A stretch of 64,000 bases of DNA. Source: Pseudomonas viridiflava. GTDB lineage: Bacteria; Pseudomonadota; Gammaproteobacteria; Pseudomonadales; Pseudomonadaceae. The position numbers and the translations under genes were made by a program. Under the pieces are notes generated by a model, which had not been told where the DNA came from, did not search any database, and saw only the letters and a program-made list of their open reading frames with translations. This document shows, one piece after another, positions 26,238 through 35,823 of the stretch (the first letter of the stretch is position 1; every line of letters starts with the position of its first letter). The stretch is taken from NCBI RefSeq assembly GCF_900585905.1, contig NZ_UTVH01000001.1:806001-870000 (forward strand). Direction: 5' to 3'.

Positions 26238-27926
26238 ATGACCAAGACTTCGCGACCTTTATATATTTCCGACGCAGGCCCATCGCTGCTGGCGATGCCG
26301 CTGCTGAACAAGGGCAGTGCCTTTACCCCGCAGGAGCGGGTCGATTTCAACCTGATCGGCTTGCTGCCGCAAAACGTGGAAACCATCGAAGAGCAGGTGG
26401 CCAGGGTTTACAGCCAGTATCGTCAGTGCGCGAGCGATCTGGACAAGCATATTTATCTGCGGTCGATCCAGGACAACAACGAGACGCTGTTCTTCCGTCT
26501 GCTCGATTCCCATCTGGAGGAGATGCTGCCGATCATTTACACGCCCACGGTTGGTCAGGCGTGCCAGGAATTTTCGCAGATCTACCGTACCCACCGCGGC
26601 CTGTTCATCGCCTACCCGGACCGCGACCGCATCGACGACATCTTGCGCAGCGCCACCAAAGACCGCATCAAGATTATTGTGGTCACCGACAGCGAGCGCA
26701 TTCTTGGCCTGGGCGACCAGGGCATCGGCGGCATGGGCATCCCGATTGGCAAGCTGTCTTTGTACACCGCGTGCGGCGGGATCAGCCCGGCCTACACGCT
26801 GCCCATCGTGCTGGACGTGGGCACCAACAATCAGCAACTGCTCGACGACCCGATGTACATGGGCTGGCGCAACAAGCGCATCAGCGGGCAGGAGTACGAC
26901 GATTTCGTCGCGTTGTTCATCGAAGCCGTGCAGCGTCGCTGGCCTGATGTGCTGGTGCAGTTCGAGGACTTTGCGCAGACCAACGCCATGCCGCTGCTGG
27001 AGCGCTATCGCGACCAGCTGTGCTGCTTCAACGATGATATTCAGGGGACGGCGTCGGTGGCGGTGGGGACGTTGCTTGCCGCGTGCAAGGCCAAGAATGA
27101 AACCCTGGGTCAGCAGCGTGTGGTGTTTCTGGGGGCCGGTTCTGCCGGTTGCGGTATTGCCGAGCATATTATTGCGGCCATGGTGATCGAAGGCCTGAGC
27201 GAAGCCCAAGCGCGCAAGCGGGTGATGATGGTGGATCGTTTCGGCCTGCTGACTGACAGCATGGACAACCTGCTGGATTTCCAGAAAGACCTTGCGCAGA
27301 AAGCCGCTGACGTGGCCGGCTGGTCGAGTGGCGCGGGTTACCCGGAACTGCTCGACGTGGTCGCCAATGGCAAGCCGACGGTGTTGATTGGTGTATCCGG
27401 CCAGCGCGGCCTGTTCACTGAGCAGATCATTCGCGAGATGCACACGCACTGCGCCAAGCCGCTGGTGATGCCGCTGTCGAACCCCACTTCGAAAGTTGAA
27501 GTCACGCCGCAGGAGGTGCTGACCTGGACCAACGGCGAAGCGCTGGTGGCCACCGGCAGCCCGTTTGCACCGGTCACGGTGGGTGATCGCACCTTCCACA
27601 TCGCCCAGTGCAACAACTCCTATATTTTCCCCGGCATTGGCCTGGGGGTGATTGCGGCCAGGGCCACGCGCATCTCGGACAAGATGTTGATGGCCGCGTC
27701 CAACGCGCTGGCCGAATGCTCGCCGATGGTCACAGGGCAGGGCGATGCGGTATTACCGCCGCTCAAGGACATCCAGGCAGTCAGCCGCAAGATTGCCCTG
27801 GCGGTTGCCAGGCAGGCCCAGGCAGATGGTGTGGCGCTGGAAACCACCGAAGAGAGGCTGCTGGAGGCCATCGAGCGTAATTTCTGGATGCCGAGCTATC
27901 GCGCCTACCGCCGTAGCGCAGGCTGA
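26238..27926 (+). CDS. maeA: NAD-dependent malic enzyme
   Basis: Oxidatively decarboxylates malate to pyruvate. 562 residues, typical of the SfcA/MaeA type. Visible features are [26 protein letters not shown] ([20 protein letters not shown]), [12 protein letters not shown] and the nucleotide-binding [17 protein letters not shown]. The ATG at 26238 ([16 protein letters not shown]) follows GAAGGCGATAACC; the open frame extends further upstream without family resemblance. A terminator follows directly. Confidence 0.95.
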   Translation: MTKTSRPLYISDAGPSLLAMPLLNKGSAFTPQERVDFNLIGLLPQNVETIEEQVARVYSQYRQCASDLDKHIYLRSIQDNNETLFFRLLDSHLEEMLPIIYTPTVGQACQEFSQIYRTHRGLFIAYPDRDRIDDILRSATKDRIKIIVVTDSERILGLGDQGIGGMGIPIGKLSLYTACGGISPAYTLPIVLDVGTNNQQLLDDPMYMGWRNKRISGQEYDDFVALFIEAVQRRWPDVLVQFEDFAQTNAMPLLERYRDQLCCFNDDIQGTASVAVGTLLAACKAKNETLGQQRVVFLGAGSAGCGIAEHIIAAMVIEGLSEAQARKRVMMVDRFGLLTDSMDNLLDFQKDLAQKAADVAGWSSGAGYPELLDVVANGKPTVLIGVSGQRGLFTEQIIREMHTHCAKPLVMPLSNPTSKVEVTPQEVLTWTNGEALVATGSPFAPVTVGDRTFHIAQCNNSYIFPGIGLGVIAARATRISDKMLMAASNALAECSPMVTGQGDAVLPPLKDIQAVSRKIALAVARQAQADGVALETTEERLLEAIERNFWMPSYRAYRRSAG

Positions 27927-27946
27927 TCTAAACGCTGACGGGCCAG

Positions 27947-27977
27947 AGCCGCGACAGTTGATCTGTCGCGGCTTTTT
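27947..27977 (+). terminator. Terminator of the malic enzyme gene
   Basis: Perfect 11-base stem AGCCGCGACAG / CTGTCGCGGCT with a five-base loop followed by T residues, 20 bases after the stop codon. Confidence 0.9.
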
Positions 27978-28216
27978 CATGCCTCTGTTTACCCGTATCT
28001 GGAATATGAGGGGCGCTGTGCATGGCAGACGCTGACAAGCATTGGCGGGGCGCCAGGCCAGGGATCTGAACGGCTGCTGAATCAATTGCCATCGCATGTT
28101 TTGTTGGCAATCTTTTCACGAAAAATTGATGGCAAACTGCCTAGTGTTCGCCATGCCGGAGGAGTTGCCTGACTCAATCCGCTTCGGCGCATCTGAATCA
28201 TTAAAAGCAGACCCCT

Positions 28217-29866
28217 ATGCTGAACGTTAGAGCCGTTAGACCTGAGCGGGTGACCTTATGTGCCAGCGTGTATTTCCTGTTGGCGTTCAATACCACGTTG
28301 TGGCATCACCTGTTTGCAATCACTACCCCTGACAATAAGGGGGTCGCGATGCGCATGGCGTTTATTGTCATGCTGGTGGCAGCGTTTAATGGCGTGCTGA
28401 CACTGCTGGCATTTAAACGGCTCTTGAAGCCGGTCCTGATCGCGCTGTTTATGGTCAGCGCGGGGGTTGCTTATTTCGTCAATGAATACGGCGTGATGAT
28501 AGACGCCGGCATGTTTCGTAACGTTGCCGAAACCAATGTTACCGAAGTTCAGGGGCTGCTTTCTTACAAACTGGTGCTTTATATCGTCTGCCTGGGCATG
28601 TTGCCCTCGCTGCTGTTGTGGAAAACCCCGATCAACTTCCGCCGCTGGCCTCGCGAACTGGTCAGTAAGGTGCTGGTCAGTGTGGCGTGTGCAGCGGTGA
28701 TTGGCGCAGTAGCGTTGCTTAACTATCAGGGATTGTCTTCGCTGTTTCGCAATCATCATGAGCTGCGTCTGATGGTGGTGCCGAGCAACTACCTGGGGGC
28801 TTCCTTCGGCTATTTGCGCGAGCAGGTGGTCGCGGCGCAACAGCCATTCGTGGCCATTGGGCAGGATGCCAGGCGCAGCGAGGCTTGGGCGGGGCACAGC
28901 CGCAAGTCGCTGACAGTACTGGTGGTGGGCGAAAGTGCGCGGGCCGAGAACTTCGCAATACTGGGCTACGGGCGCGACACTACGCCGAGCCTGAGCAAGG
29001 AAAAAGGCCTGCTGGTGTTCACCGATGTGCACTCCTGCGGCACTGAGACGGCGGTGTCCGTGCCCTGTATGTTCTCCAACATGGGGCGCCAGGATTACAA
29101 CGCGAGCAAGGCCAGCACCCAGGAGGGGCTGCTGGACGTGTTGCAGCGTGCGGGTCTGAACGTGATCTGGCGCGACAATCAATCTGGCTGCAAGGGTACT
29201 TGCGACCGTGTCACCCAGCAGGACGTGAGCAATCTGAAAGATCCGTTGTTGTGCGCCAACAAGGAATGTCGCGACGAGATTCTGCTGCAGGGCCTGGATA
29301 AGTTCATTGATAACCTGGATCAGGACACTGTTCTGGTGCTGCATCAAATGGGCAGTCATGGGCCCGAATACTTCAAGCGTTATCCGAAAGCGTTCGAGAG
29401 GTTCACGCCGGTGTGTGACAGCAACGCGCTGAATAACTGCACGCGCGAGAGTATTGTCAACGCTTATGACAACACTGTGCTGTACACCGACCATGTCTTG
29501 TCGAGCCTGATTGATATCCTGCGCAGCCGTCAGGACAAAGTGGACACGGCCATGCTGTACCTGTCCGATCATGGTGAGTCACTGGGCGAATACAATTTGT
29601 TTCTGCACGGCACGCCATACCTGCTTGCGCCGGATCAGCAAAAACATGTGCCGATGTTTGTCTGGCTTTCTGCCAATTATCAGCAGTCATTCGCCGTCGA
29701 CAGCCAGTGCATGGAAACACAGCGCACTACACCACTGAGCCAGGACAACCTGTTTCACTCCATGCTCGGCCTGCTGCAGGTCAACACCCATGAATACAAG
29801 CCAGGCCTGGACATGTTTGCCGGTTGCCGCACGGCACCGTACGGGTCAATGCTGAGCCATGAATGA
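28217..29866 (+). CDS. eptA: Phosphoethanolamine--lipid A transferase, EptA-like
   Basis: Inner-membrane enzyme that transfers phosphoethanolamine to lipid A, lowering the surface charge seen by cationic peptides. The 549 residues include about five N-terminal membrane helices (to about 175) and a periplasmic sulfatase-fold domain. Active-site features are VVGESARAENF (Glu239), the nucleophile threonine in CGTETAVSVPCMF (probably Thr278) and YLSDHGESLGE. Paired cysteines near 327-350 fit the usual disulfides. No linked two-component system (such as pmrAB) is present here, so regulation is unknown. Confidence 0.9.
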   Translation: MLNVRAVRPERVTLCASVYFLLAFNTTLWHHLFAITTPDNKGVAMRMAFIVMLVAAFNGVLTLLAFKRLLKPVLIALFMVSAGVAYFVNEYGVMIDAGMFRNVAETNVTEVQGLLSYKLVLYIVCLGMLPSLLLWKTPINFRRWPRELVSKVLVSVACAAVIGAVALLNYQGLSSLFRNHHELRLMVVPSNYLGASFGYLREQVVAAQQPFVAIGQDARRSEAWAGHSRKSLTVLVVGESARAENFAILGYGRDTTPSLSKEKGLLVFTDVHSCGTETAVSVPCMFSNMGRQDYNASKASTQEGLLDVLQRAGLNVIWRDNQSGCKGTCDRVTQQDVSNLKDPLLCANKECRDEILLQGLDKFIDNLDQDTVLVLHQMGSHGPEYFKRYPKAFERFTPVCDSNALNNCTRESIVNAYDNTVLYTDHVLSSLIDILRSRQDKVDTAMLYLSDHGESLGEYNLFLHGTPYLLAPDQQKHVPMFVWLSANYQQSFAVDSQCMETQRTTPLSQDNLFHSMLGLLQVNTHEYKPGLDMFAGCRTAPYGSMLSHE

Positions 29867-30031
29867 CGGCAGACAGCGGAAAAGCCCTGGACCGGAGCAC
29901 CCGATGAGTGGTCCAAACGTAGTGCGCACGGCCTGTCCGTCGGCATGAAGAACGTGAAGACTTGCAGGACAGATGCGCGGTAACGGCCGGTAGCGATATA
30001 TACTGCGCGCCATTCTTCAAGGGAGAGCCGT

Positions 30032-31165
30032 GTGGCCATCGATATTCACTGGATTCGCGACGACGACAGCCTCGCCCTGCATTGCGCACAGTGGCAGTCT
30101 CTGCCTTTCGTTGCCCTCGATACCGAATTCATGCGGGTCGACACCTTTTACCCCATCGCCGCCTTGCTGCAGATCGGCGACGGCCAGAGCGCGTGGCTGA
30201 TTGACCCGCTGTTGATCAGTGACTGGCGGCCGCTGTCGGCGCTGCTGGAAAACCCTGACGTGATCAAGGTCGTTCACGCCTGCAGCGAAGACCTGGAAGT
30301 GCTGCTGCGCCTGACCGGCAGTCTGCCGATGCCGCTGTTTGACACGCAACTGGCGGCTGCCTACCTGAACCTCGGTTTTTCCATGGGTTACTCGCGTCTG
30401 GTTCAGGACGTGCTCAATATCGATCTGCCTAAAGGTGAAACCCGTTCGGACTGGCTGCAACGCCCGCTTTCCGCCACGCAGATCAGCTACGCCGCAGAAG
30501 ACGCAGTGCACCTGGCCGAGCTGTATAGCCTGCTGCGCCCGCGCCTGTCGGACGACAAGTACGCCTGGCTGCTGGACGACGGCGCCGAACTGGTGGCCAA
30601 CCTGCGCCGCGATGTCGACCCCTACGAGATGTACCGCGACGCCAAGCTCGCCTGGAAACTGTCCCGGGCGCAACTGGCGGTGCTGCGCGAACTGTGTGCC
30701 TGGCGTGAGCGTGAAGCCCGCGCGCGCAATGTGCCGCGCAATCGCATTGTGCGCGAACACTCGCTGTGGCCCCTGGCCCGCACTCAGCCGGACAACCTGG
30801 CGGCGCTGGCGAAAATCGAAGACATGCACCCCAGGACCGTGCGCCAGGACGGCGAGCTTCTCATCGACCTGATCAGCAAGGCGGGCCGCGTGCCGCCGGA
30901 GCAATGGCCGCAAGCGCTGCCCGAGCCGTTGCCGATCGAGGCCGGTGCGCTGATCAAGACGCTGCGTGCAACCGGCCAGCGCTTCGCCGAAGAACTCGAC
31001 ATGGCGCCGGAGCTGATGCTGCGCAAGAAGACCCTGGAAGCCCTGCTCAAGAGTGGCTTCCCCGACGGTCCCTACCAATTGCCCGACTCGCTGCGTGGCT
31101 GGCGTCGCGAGTTGATGGGCCAGGCGCTGCTCGACAGCCTGGCCACCGCAGGAGAACAGCGTTGA
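30032..31165 (+). CDS. rnd: Ribonuclease D
   Basis: 3'-5' exoribonuclease acting in tRNA 3' maturation. 377 residues with DEDDy motifs: [14 protein letters not shown] (Asp and Glu), [13 protein letters not shown] (Asp) and [12 protein letters not shown] (Tyr and Asp). An HRDC domain follows at about 210-290. The start is GTG, preceded by GGGAGAGCC. The stop overlaps the TTG start of ycgL. Confidence 0.95.
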   Translation: MAIDIHWIRDDDSLALHCAQWQSLPFVALDTEFMRVDTFYPIAALLQIGDGQSAWLIDPLLISDWRPLSALLENPDVIKVVHACSEDLEVLLRLTGSLPMPLFDTQLAAAYLNLGFSMGYSRLVQDVLNIDLPKGETRSDWLQRPLSATQISYAAEDAVHLAELYSLLRPRLSDDKYAWLLDDGAELVANLRRDVDPYEMYRDAKLAWKLSRAQLAVLRELCAWREREARARNVPRNRIVREHSLWPLARTQPDNLAALAKIEDMHPRTVRQDGELLIDLISKAGRVPPEQWPQALPEPLPIEAGALIKTLRATGQRFAEELDMAPELMLRKKTLEALLKSGFPDGPYQLPDSLRGWRRELMGQALLDSLATAGEQR

Positions 31166-31455
31166 AACGTATTTGCTCGATTTACCGCAGCAGCAAACGA
31201 AGCGGCATGTACCTGTACGTGCTGAAAAGCGATGAGCTCAAGCGCGTCCCGCCTGAACTGACGGTGGCGTTCGGCAAGGCACTGCACGCCTTCGACCTGG
31301 TACTGAGCCCGGAACGCGCACTGGCTCGCGAGGACATCCACCAGGTGCTGGCGAATCTCGACAAGCAGGGTTATCACCTGCAGATGCCGCCTGCCGAAGA
31401 CGAGTACATCGAGCACTTGCCGGAAGAGTTGTTGCGTCGCAACGACCCGATGTAG
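31162..31455 (+). CDS. YcgL-domain protein
   Basis: 97 residues of the YcgL family, small conserved proteins of unknown function usually found next to rnd in gammaproteobacteria. It reads [20 protein letters not shown] and ends LLRRNDPM. The start is TTG at 31162, overlapping the rnd stop (TTGA) with AGGAG seven bases upstream; this start is decided by family conservation and the ribosome site, as there is no nearby ATG until residue 16. Confidence 0.9.
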   Translation: MKRICSIYRSSKRSGMYLYVLKSDELKRVPPELTVAFGKALHAFDLVLSPERALAREDIHQVLANLDKQGYHLQMPPAEDEYIEHLPEELLRRNDPM

Positions 31456-31566
31456 GCCGCTGCCGCCAGTTTTTTACTCCCGTTATAAGGACCGGGCCGT
31501 TGCGCCGCTCAGCAGGGCGTGCTCGACGGCTGCCGGTCGCATGTCCTGCTTTTAAGGTTTTGAACC

Positions 31567-32499
31567 ATGCGCGTCCTGATTGCCGAGCAAGATTACCCTG
31601 TCTACACCCAACTGCTGCGCAAGGCCGCGCCGCAGCTGGAAGTCCTGAGCACCGGCGACTCTGCCGAGTTGTCCAGGTTCGCTGCCGATTGCCCGGTCTG
31701 GCTGGGTCAGCCTGATCTGCTGGCCAATCTGCTGCGTCAGGGGCACACACCGCAATGGATGCAATCCACCTGGGCCGGCATCACGCCGCTGCTGGCTGGC
31801 GGACTGAAGCGCGACTATCGCCTGACTCGCGCCGTAGGCATTTTTGGCCAGGTGATGGCCGAGTTCGTCCTGACCTACATGCTGGGTCATGAGCGCGAAG
31901 TGCTGGCCCGGCTGATGAGCCAGGTTGAGCGCAAATGGGACAACCGCACCGGGCAGAGCCTGGCTGGGCGCAAGGCGTTGATTGTGGGCGCCGGAGACAT
32001 TGGCGTCAGCGTTGCGCAGTTTCTGGCGCCTTTTGGCGTGCAGGTCTATGGCGTCGCTTCCAGTGCGCGCAGTCAGGCGCCCTTTGTCGAAATTGCCGCC
32101 ATGGCTGATTTGCCGCGTTTGGTGAGTGAGGTCGATTACGTCATCAACCTGCTGCCGAGCACGCCGCAAACCATTGATGTCTTCGATGCAAAGCTGTTCG
32201 CCCAGTTCAAGCCCACCAGCCTGTTCATCAACGTCGGTCGCGGCGTCGCCGTGGTCGATGCCGATCTGGTCGAAGCGCTCAAGGAAGGTCACCTGGCAGG
32301 TGCAGTGATCGACGTCTGTCGTCAGGAGCCGCTGCCGCAAAGGCATCCGTTCTGGACCGCCTGGGGCCTGCTGCTCACCGGGCACAGTTCAGCGCCGACG
32401 TCGCCAGTGGCGATGGTCGGGTTGTTTCTGGACAACCTGGCGGCCTTTGAGGCAGGCGAGGCGTTGCGCGGTGAAGTGGATTTTTCTCGGGGGTATTGA
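31567..32499 (+). CDS. D-2-hydroxyacid dehydrogenase (GhrA-like)
   Basis: 310 residues of the NAD(P)-dependent 2-hydroxyacid dehydrogenase family, which reduces glyoxylate, hydroxypyruvate or similar 2-oxo acids. The nucleotide-binding motif is VGAGDIGVSVAQF. The catalytic Arg is in NVGRGVAVVDADL, the Glu in DVCRQEPLPQ and the His in LLLTGHSSAP. It sits between ycgL and a convergent nitroreductase gene. Exact substrate unknown. Confidence 0.88.
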   Translation: MRVLIAEQDYPVYTQLLRKAAPQLEVLSTGDSAELSRFAADCPVWLGQPDLLANLLRQGHTPQWMQSTWAGITPLLAGGLKRDYRLTRAVGIFGQVMAEFVLTYMLGHEREVLARLMSQVERKWDNRTGQSLAGRKALIVGAGDIGVSVAQFLAPFGVQVYGVASSARSQAPFVEIAAMADLPRLVSEVDYVINLLPSTPQTIDVFDAKLFAQFKPTSLFINVGRGVAVVDADLVEALKEGHLAGAVIDVCRQEPLPQRHPFWTAWGLLLTGHSSAPTSPVAMVGLFLDNLAAFEAGEALRGEVDFSRGY

Positions 32500-32577
32500 T
32501 CAGGCCGCGATGCTGCCAGTCCCACGCCAGTGCTGTGCAGCAAAATGCGTCAGTACCAGCGTGACATTGGCAGGTGT

Positions 32578-33171
32578 TTACAGGCTGAAATTGCCTTCGG
32601 ACACCAACTGCTCCAGTGGCAGGCGCGGGCTTGGCATTTCCCGGCCCTGCAGGTATTCCGGCAGCGTCGATTTGTCACCCAGTTTGCCCACCGCGATGGC
32701 GGCATGCAGCGCGTAGCCTTCTGGAATATTCAGCTCCTTGCGGGTCAACGCCTGATCGAAACCGGCCATCCCATGGGTGTACCAGCCGCTCAGACTTGCC
32801 TGCAACGCCATGTAGCCCCAGGCCGAGCCGGTGTCGAAGGTGTGCCACAGTGCCGGGCTTTCTTCGCTGGCGCCGGGGGCGGTGAAGGTGGTTTTGGAGA
32901 TCACGATCACCAGCGCCGCGGCGTGTTGCGCCCAGCTGCGGTTGAATTCATTAAGCAGGCCCAGGTAGCGCTCCCAGTCCGGCGTATCGCGGCGCGCGTA
33001 CAAAAAGCGCCAAGGCTGCGAGTTGTAGGCCGACGGCGCCCAGCGGGCGGCTTCGAAGAAGCTCAGCAGGGTTTCCGGCTCAATGCTTTCACCGTTGAAG
33101 GCTCGGGGCGACCAGCGCTCAATGAACTGGGGATCAATTGGGTAATCAGCGATGCGTGGGGTTGTGCTCAT
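32578..33171 (-). CDS. Nitroreductase-family FMN oxidoreductase
   Basis: 197-residue protein of the nitroreductase fold. The FMN-binding N-terminal motif is RWSPRAFNGE followed by ARWAPSAYNSQPWRF. ATG 33171 has AGGA upstream; a longer frame beyond it is not family-like. Such enzymes reduce nitro compounds, quinones or enones with NAD(P)H. Natural substrate unknown. Confidence 0.88.
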   Translation of the reverse strand: MSTTPRIADYPIDPQFIERWSPRAFNGESIEPETLLSFFEAARWAPSAYNSQPWRFLYARRDTPDWERYLGLLNEFNRSWAQHAAALVIVISKTTFTAPGASEESPALWHTFDTGSAWGYMALQASLSGWYTHGMAGFDQALTRKELNIPEGYALHAAIAVGKLGDKSTLPEYLQGREMPSPRLPLEQLVSEGNFSL

Positions 33172-33370
33172 GGGAATCCTGTAAGCCTGGGATGAAGGAA
33201 CGCTCATACGGAAGGCAGGCAACGCCAATCAATCGAAACAGCGGTGCAAAGCTACTGCGCCGCTGGTCTGCTGACAAGTGTGCTGTACCGGCAGTCGCCA
33301 GTGCTTGGTCCGGGGCGCGACTGCGAATAGACTGGCGGGCTTTCCCTAACCGATGCTGATTGCAGACCTC

Positions 33371-33820
33371 ATGGCCGCTAAAGTCGAACCTTTCTGGATG
33401 CGCAAGACCCTGGCCCAACTCGACCACGCCGAGTGGGAGTCCCTGTGCGATGGCTGTGGCCTGTGCTGTCTGCAAAAGCTGGAGGATGAGGACGACAACA
33501 GCGTCTACTACACGCGCATCGCCTGCACCTTACTCGATCTGAAAACCTGCCAGTGCAGCGACTACCCCAACCGGCGGGCCACGGTGCCTGACTGCATCCA
33601 GCTGACGCCAGGGCAGGCGGAGGAATTCAAATGGCTGCCGCCCACCTGCGGGTATCGCCTGGTGAGTGAGGGCAAAGACTTGCCGCTTTGGCATCATCTG
33701 GTGTGTGGCGACCGCGATGCCGTGCATCAACAGCGCATTTCCCAGTCCGGTCGAATGGTCAGCGAGAACAGCGTGGCGGAGGATGACTGGGAGGAGTATC
33801 TGATCTTTCGGGCGGGGTAG
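33371..33820 (+). CDS. YcgN-family cysteine cluster protein
   Basis: 149 residues with eight or more conserved cysteines in [36 protein letters not shown] and VCGDRD. The spacing fits the zinc- or iron-cluster-binding YkgJ/YcgN superfamily. Function is unknown. It starts at ATG 33371 ([14 protein letters not shown]), the conserved start, though the ribosome site is weak. Confidence 0.88.
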   Translation: MAAKVEPFWMRKTLAQLDHAEWESLCDGCGLCCLQKLEDEDDNSVYYTRIACTLLDLKTCQCSDYPNRRATVPDCIQLTPGQAEEFKWLPPTCGYRLVSEGKDLPLWHHLVCGDRDAVHQQRISQSGRMVSENSVAEDDWEEYLIFRAG

Positions 33821-33857
33821 GCGGGGTGGTTCGATAGCGTTGATAGCACGTTTTCAA

Positions 33858-33949
33858 CTGTAGGAGCGCGCTTGCCTGCGATGGTTTCATGACAGCGCCG
33901 CAGAGGCGTGACGTTAAAGAACCCATCGCAGGCGAGCGCGCGCCTACGG
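33858..33949. repeat. REP-like palindrome of the GTAGGAGCGCGC type
   Basis: CTGTAGGAGCGCGCTTGCCT and CAGGCGAGCGCGCGCCTACG are inverted across a spacer. The same element type recurs at 47118, 56363 and elsewhere in the window. It lies between convergent genes. Confidence 0.8.
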
Positions 33950-33985
33950 ATACCTAACCTGCCACAGATGACAGGAGCGGGTGAC

Positions 33986-34360
33986 TTACAACGCAGGCTT
34001 TGGCGTGGTCAATGCTTCCAGGCCATCAGTCAGCGCTTCTTCGGTGGCGACTTCGGCCTTGGTTTTCAGCAGGCTCAGTTCGTCGCCTGCGCGCTTGATG
34101 CGCGATTTGGCGTCATCCAGTTCGCTGCGGCTTTTTTCCAACAGGCTCTTGGCGCCGCAATGGCCAGTGATGCCGCGTGCCAATACAGCGCCGCCGAGGG
34201 CCAGCTGGATCAGGCCGAAAAAGCCACCACGACGCAAGCCTTTACCCATCATCAAAACGCCGCCTGCCAGCGAGCCGACGCGCTCCCAGCCCTGTACGTT
34301 CTGTTGTGGATGGTTGTGCAGTGGCGCGTCGATGCGTTCAACGATAGGGGTATCGCTCAT
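33986..34360 (-). CDS. DUF2892-type small membrane protein
   Basis: 124 residues. A central hydrophobic region (about 30-65, GWERVGSLAGGVLMMGKGLR then GGFFGLIQLALGGAVLARG) resembles the YgaP-like/DUF2892 inner-membrane domain, including the conserved 'ERV..L.GG' start. A coiled-coil tail follows (about 72-115). GGAGA precedes the chosen ATG. Function unknown. Confidence 0.7.
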   Translation of the reverse strand: MSDTPIVERIDAPLHNHPQQNVQGWERVGSLAGGVLMMGKGLRRGGFFGLIQLALGGAVLARGITGHCGAKSLLEKSRSELDDAKSRIKRAGDELSLLKTKAEVATEEALTDGLEALTTPKPAL

Positions 34361-34445
34361 GATCGTTCTCCATGAAGAGTGAATTCGGTTCAGTAAAACT
34401 GACTGCCGCCATCGCAAACTGTTCAATGCATTTACAAGCGCCGCA

Positions 34446-34934
34446 TCAGCTCTCGGCTTGCTCGCGTCCGAATTGTGGGCCGGAGCGCGTGTTGTTGCCT
34501 TTGGCCATGCGGTCATAAAGCACGACATTGACGGTCGCTGCCAGATTCATGCAGCCGGTCGTGGGGATGTAGACGACGTCCTCGCACCAGTCGCGAATGT
34601 CTTTGTCCAGCGAGCCATCTTCTGGCCCGAAGATATAAATCGCGCGGTCTGGATGGGTGTACTCAGGCAGTGCGCGAGCCCCTTCGACCAGCTCGACCGC
34701 CACCGGGATGCAGCCCAGCGGGATGATGCTTTGCAGGTCGTCGATACCGATCAGGGGGATGTCCTGGTGGATCTTCTTGGTGTCGGTGACGAAGTCCCGC
34801 GCCCGCTCGTAACGCTTGCCGGTATAGAACACTGAGGCGACGCCGTAGCAGCCTGCCGCGCGCATCACCGACCCCACGTTTTCTGGAGATTTGGGGTTGA
34901 ACAAGCCAATGCAGGCATAGCGTTTGTTGGCCAC
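34446..34934 (-). CDS. SPOUT-class RNA methyltransferase (TrmH/SpoU family)
   Basis: 162 residues with the trefoil-knot signatures NPKSPENVGSVMRAAGCYG (motif 1), AIYIFGPEDGSLD (motif 2) and IPTTGCMNLAATVNVVLYDR (motif 3). Such enzymes 2'-O-methylate ribose in tRNA or rRNA. Length is close to TrmL, but motif details differ and the target is not certain. Confidence 0.88.
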   Translation of the reverse strand: MANKRYACIGLFNPKSPENVGSVMRAAGCYGVASVFYTGKRYERARDFVTDTKKIHQDIPLIGIDDLQSIIPLGCIPVAVELVEGARALPEYTHPDRAIYIFGPEDGSLDKDIRDWCEDVVYIPTTGCMNLAATVNVVLYDRMAKGNNTRSGPQFGREQAES

Positions 34935-35118
34935 GGGAGGTGCTCACTGGAAAAGGCGCGATTATACGCACACGGCCGAGGCCTTGCAGTGACGTGCTCA
35001 AAAGCGGGTCGCGCTTGGGCCTTCAGAGAGTAGGGAAGCAGCGACTGCAGGCATGCTTGCTCATTTGCCTGAACAGAAAATCACGCTCCTCGACATGCTC
35101 GGTTCTCAGAGTAGCGGT

Positions 35119-35146
35119 ATCCGGCGAGTCTCAGGACTCGCCGGAT
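35119..35146. terminator. Strong hairpin downstream of the response regulator gene
   Basis: Perfect 12-base stem ATCCGGCGAGTC / GACTCGCCGGAT with a four-base loop TCAG, 46 bases beyond the receiver gene stop on the minus strand. There is no T tract, so it is a candidate terminator or stabilising hairpin only. Confidence 0.5.
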
Positions 35147-35191
35147 GTTATGGGCAGCCCGTCGCCAACATCATGCTGTTCGATGGGGCAT

Positions 35192-35569
35192 TCAAAAATG
35201 CGCACTTTCATTTGGCTGCGGCAGTAAGGCTTGCACGCTTTTGAAGAGCATTTCAAGTGTCCAGGGTTTGGCTAGAAACAGTGCCTTGGCAGGCAGGACG
35301 TCCCCCGCCAAACGATTGCCTGAAGTCACGAGAATTGACAAATGGGGCCAGCGCTGCGCGACCAGCGCAGCCAGCTGAAGGCCGTCGAGCAGGCCAGGCA
35401 TTCGTATGTCGGTGAATACCAGGCTGATGGTCTTGGAGCCTTCCAGAACTGACAACGCCTCGTCTGCAGACGCGCAGGCTATAACGCATGTATCCAGCAT
35501 CGATAAGGCATCAATGGCCAGAAAGCGAAGGGTGCAGTCATCCTCTACCAGCAAGACAGTCGGGCGCAT
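35192..35569 (-). CDS. Stand-alone response-regulator receiver protein
   Basis: 125 residues consisting only of a CheY-like receiver domain. Acidic pocket Glu9-Asp10-Asp11, phospho-acceptor Asp54 (FTDIRMPG), Thr82 and Lys101 (LAKPW) are all in place. There is no output domain and no linked kinase. The neighbour on the same strand is a chemoreceptor gene, but the 254-base gap argues against one operon. Confidence 0.88.
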   Translation of the reverse strand: MRPTVLLVEDDCTLRFLAIDALSMLDTCVIACASADEALSVLEGSKTISLVFTDIRMPGLLDGLQLAALVAQRWPHLSILVTSGNRLAGDVLPAKALFLAKPWTLEMLFKSVQALLPQPNESAHF

Positions 35570-35789
35570 GTTAAGTATTTCTGAATGAACAGGTATTACC
35601 TTAGGGCCGGTTGTTGCGCTTATGGTTTCAGAGAATGGATGAATGCCGCTTCATAAACGACAGGCGGGCACCTGTACCGGGATATTGCTGTCCGTCACTG
35701 CAACCAGTCATCAGGCTTCAGGCAATCCCCGCCTGCAGCAATTGCCTTGTGAGGCGGCGAATGCAGCATGTTGGGTAAGTTGCTTTTCA

Positions 35790-35811
35790 GTGAGCGGCCA
35801 GTGCCGCTCAC
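35790..35811. terminator. Hairpin after the chemoreceptor gene
   Basis: GTGAGCGGC / GCCGCTCAC form a perfect nine-base stem with a CAGT loop, 12 bases beyond the chemoreceptor stop on the minus strand. It lacks a clear T run. Confidence 0.5.
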
Positions 35812-35823
35812 CACAAGCCTTGG

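Noticed and set aside
28256..29572. Long open frame antisense to eptA
   Set aside because: The sense strand encodes a complete EptA with catalytic motifs; the antisense frame has no domain.
35053..35244. Small open frame near the receiver gene
   Set aside because: It spans a strong hairpin and overlaps the end of the receiver gene on the other strand; no family or ribosome site.
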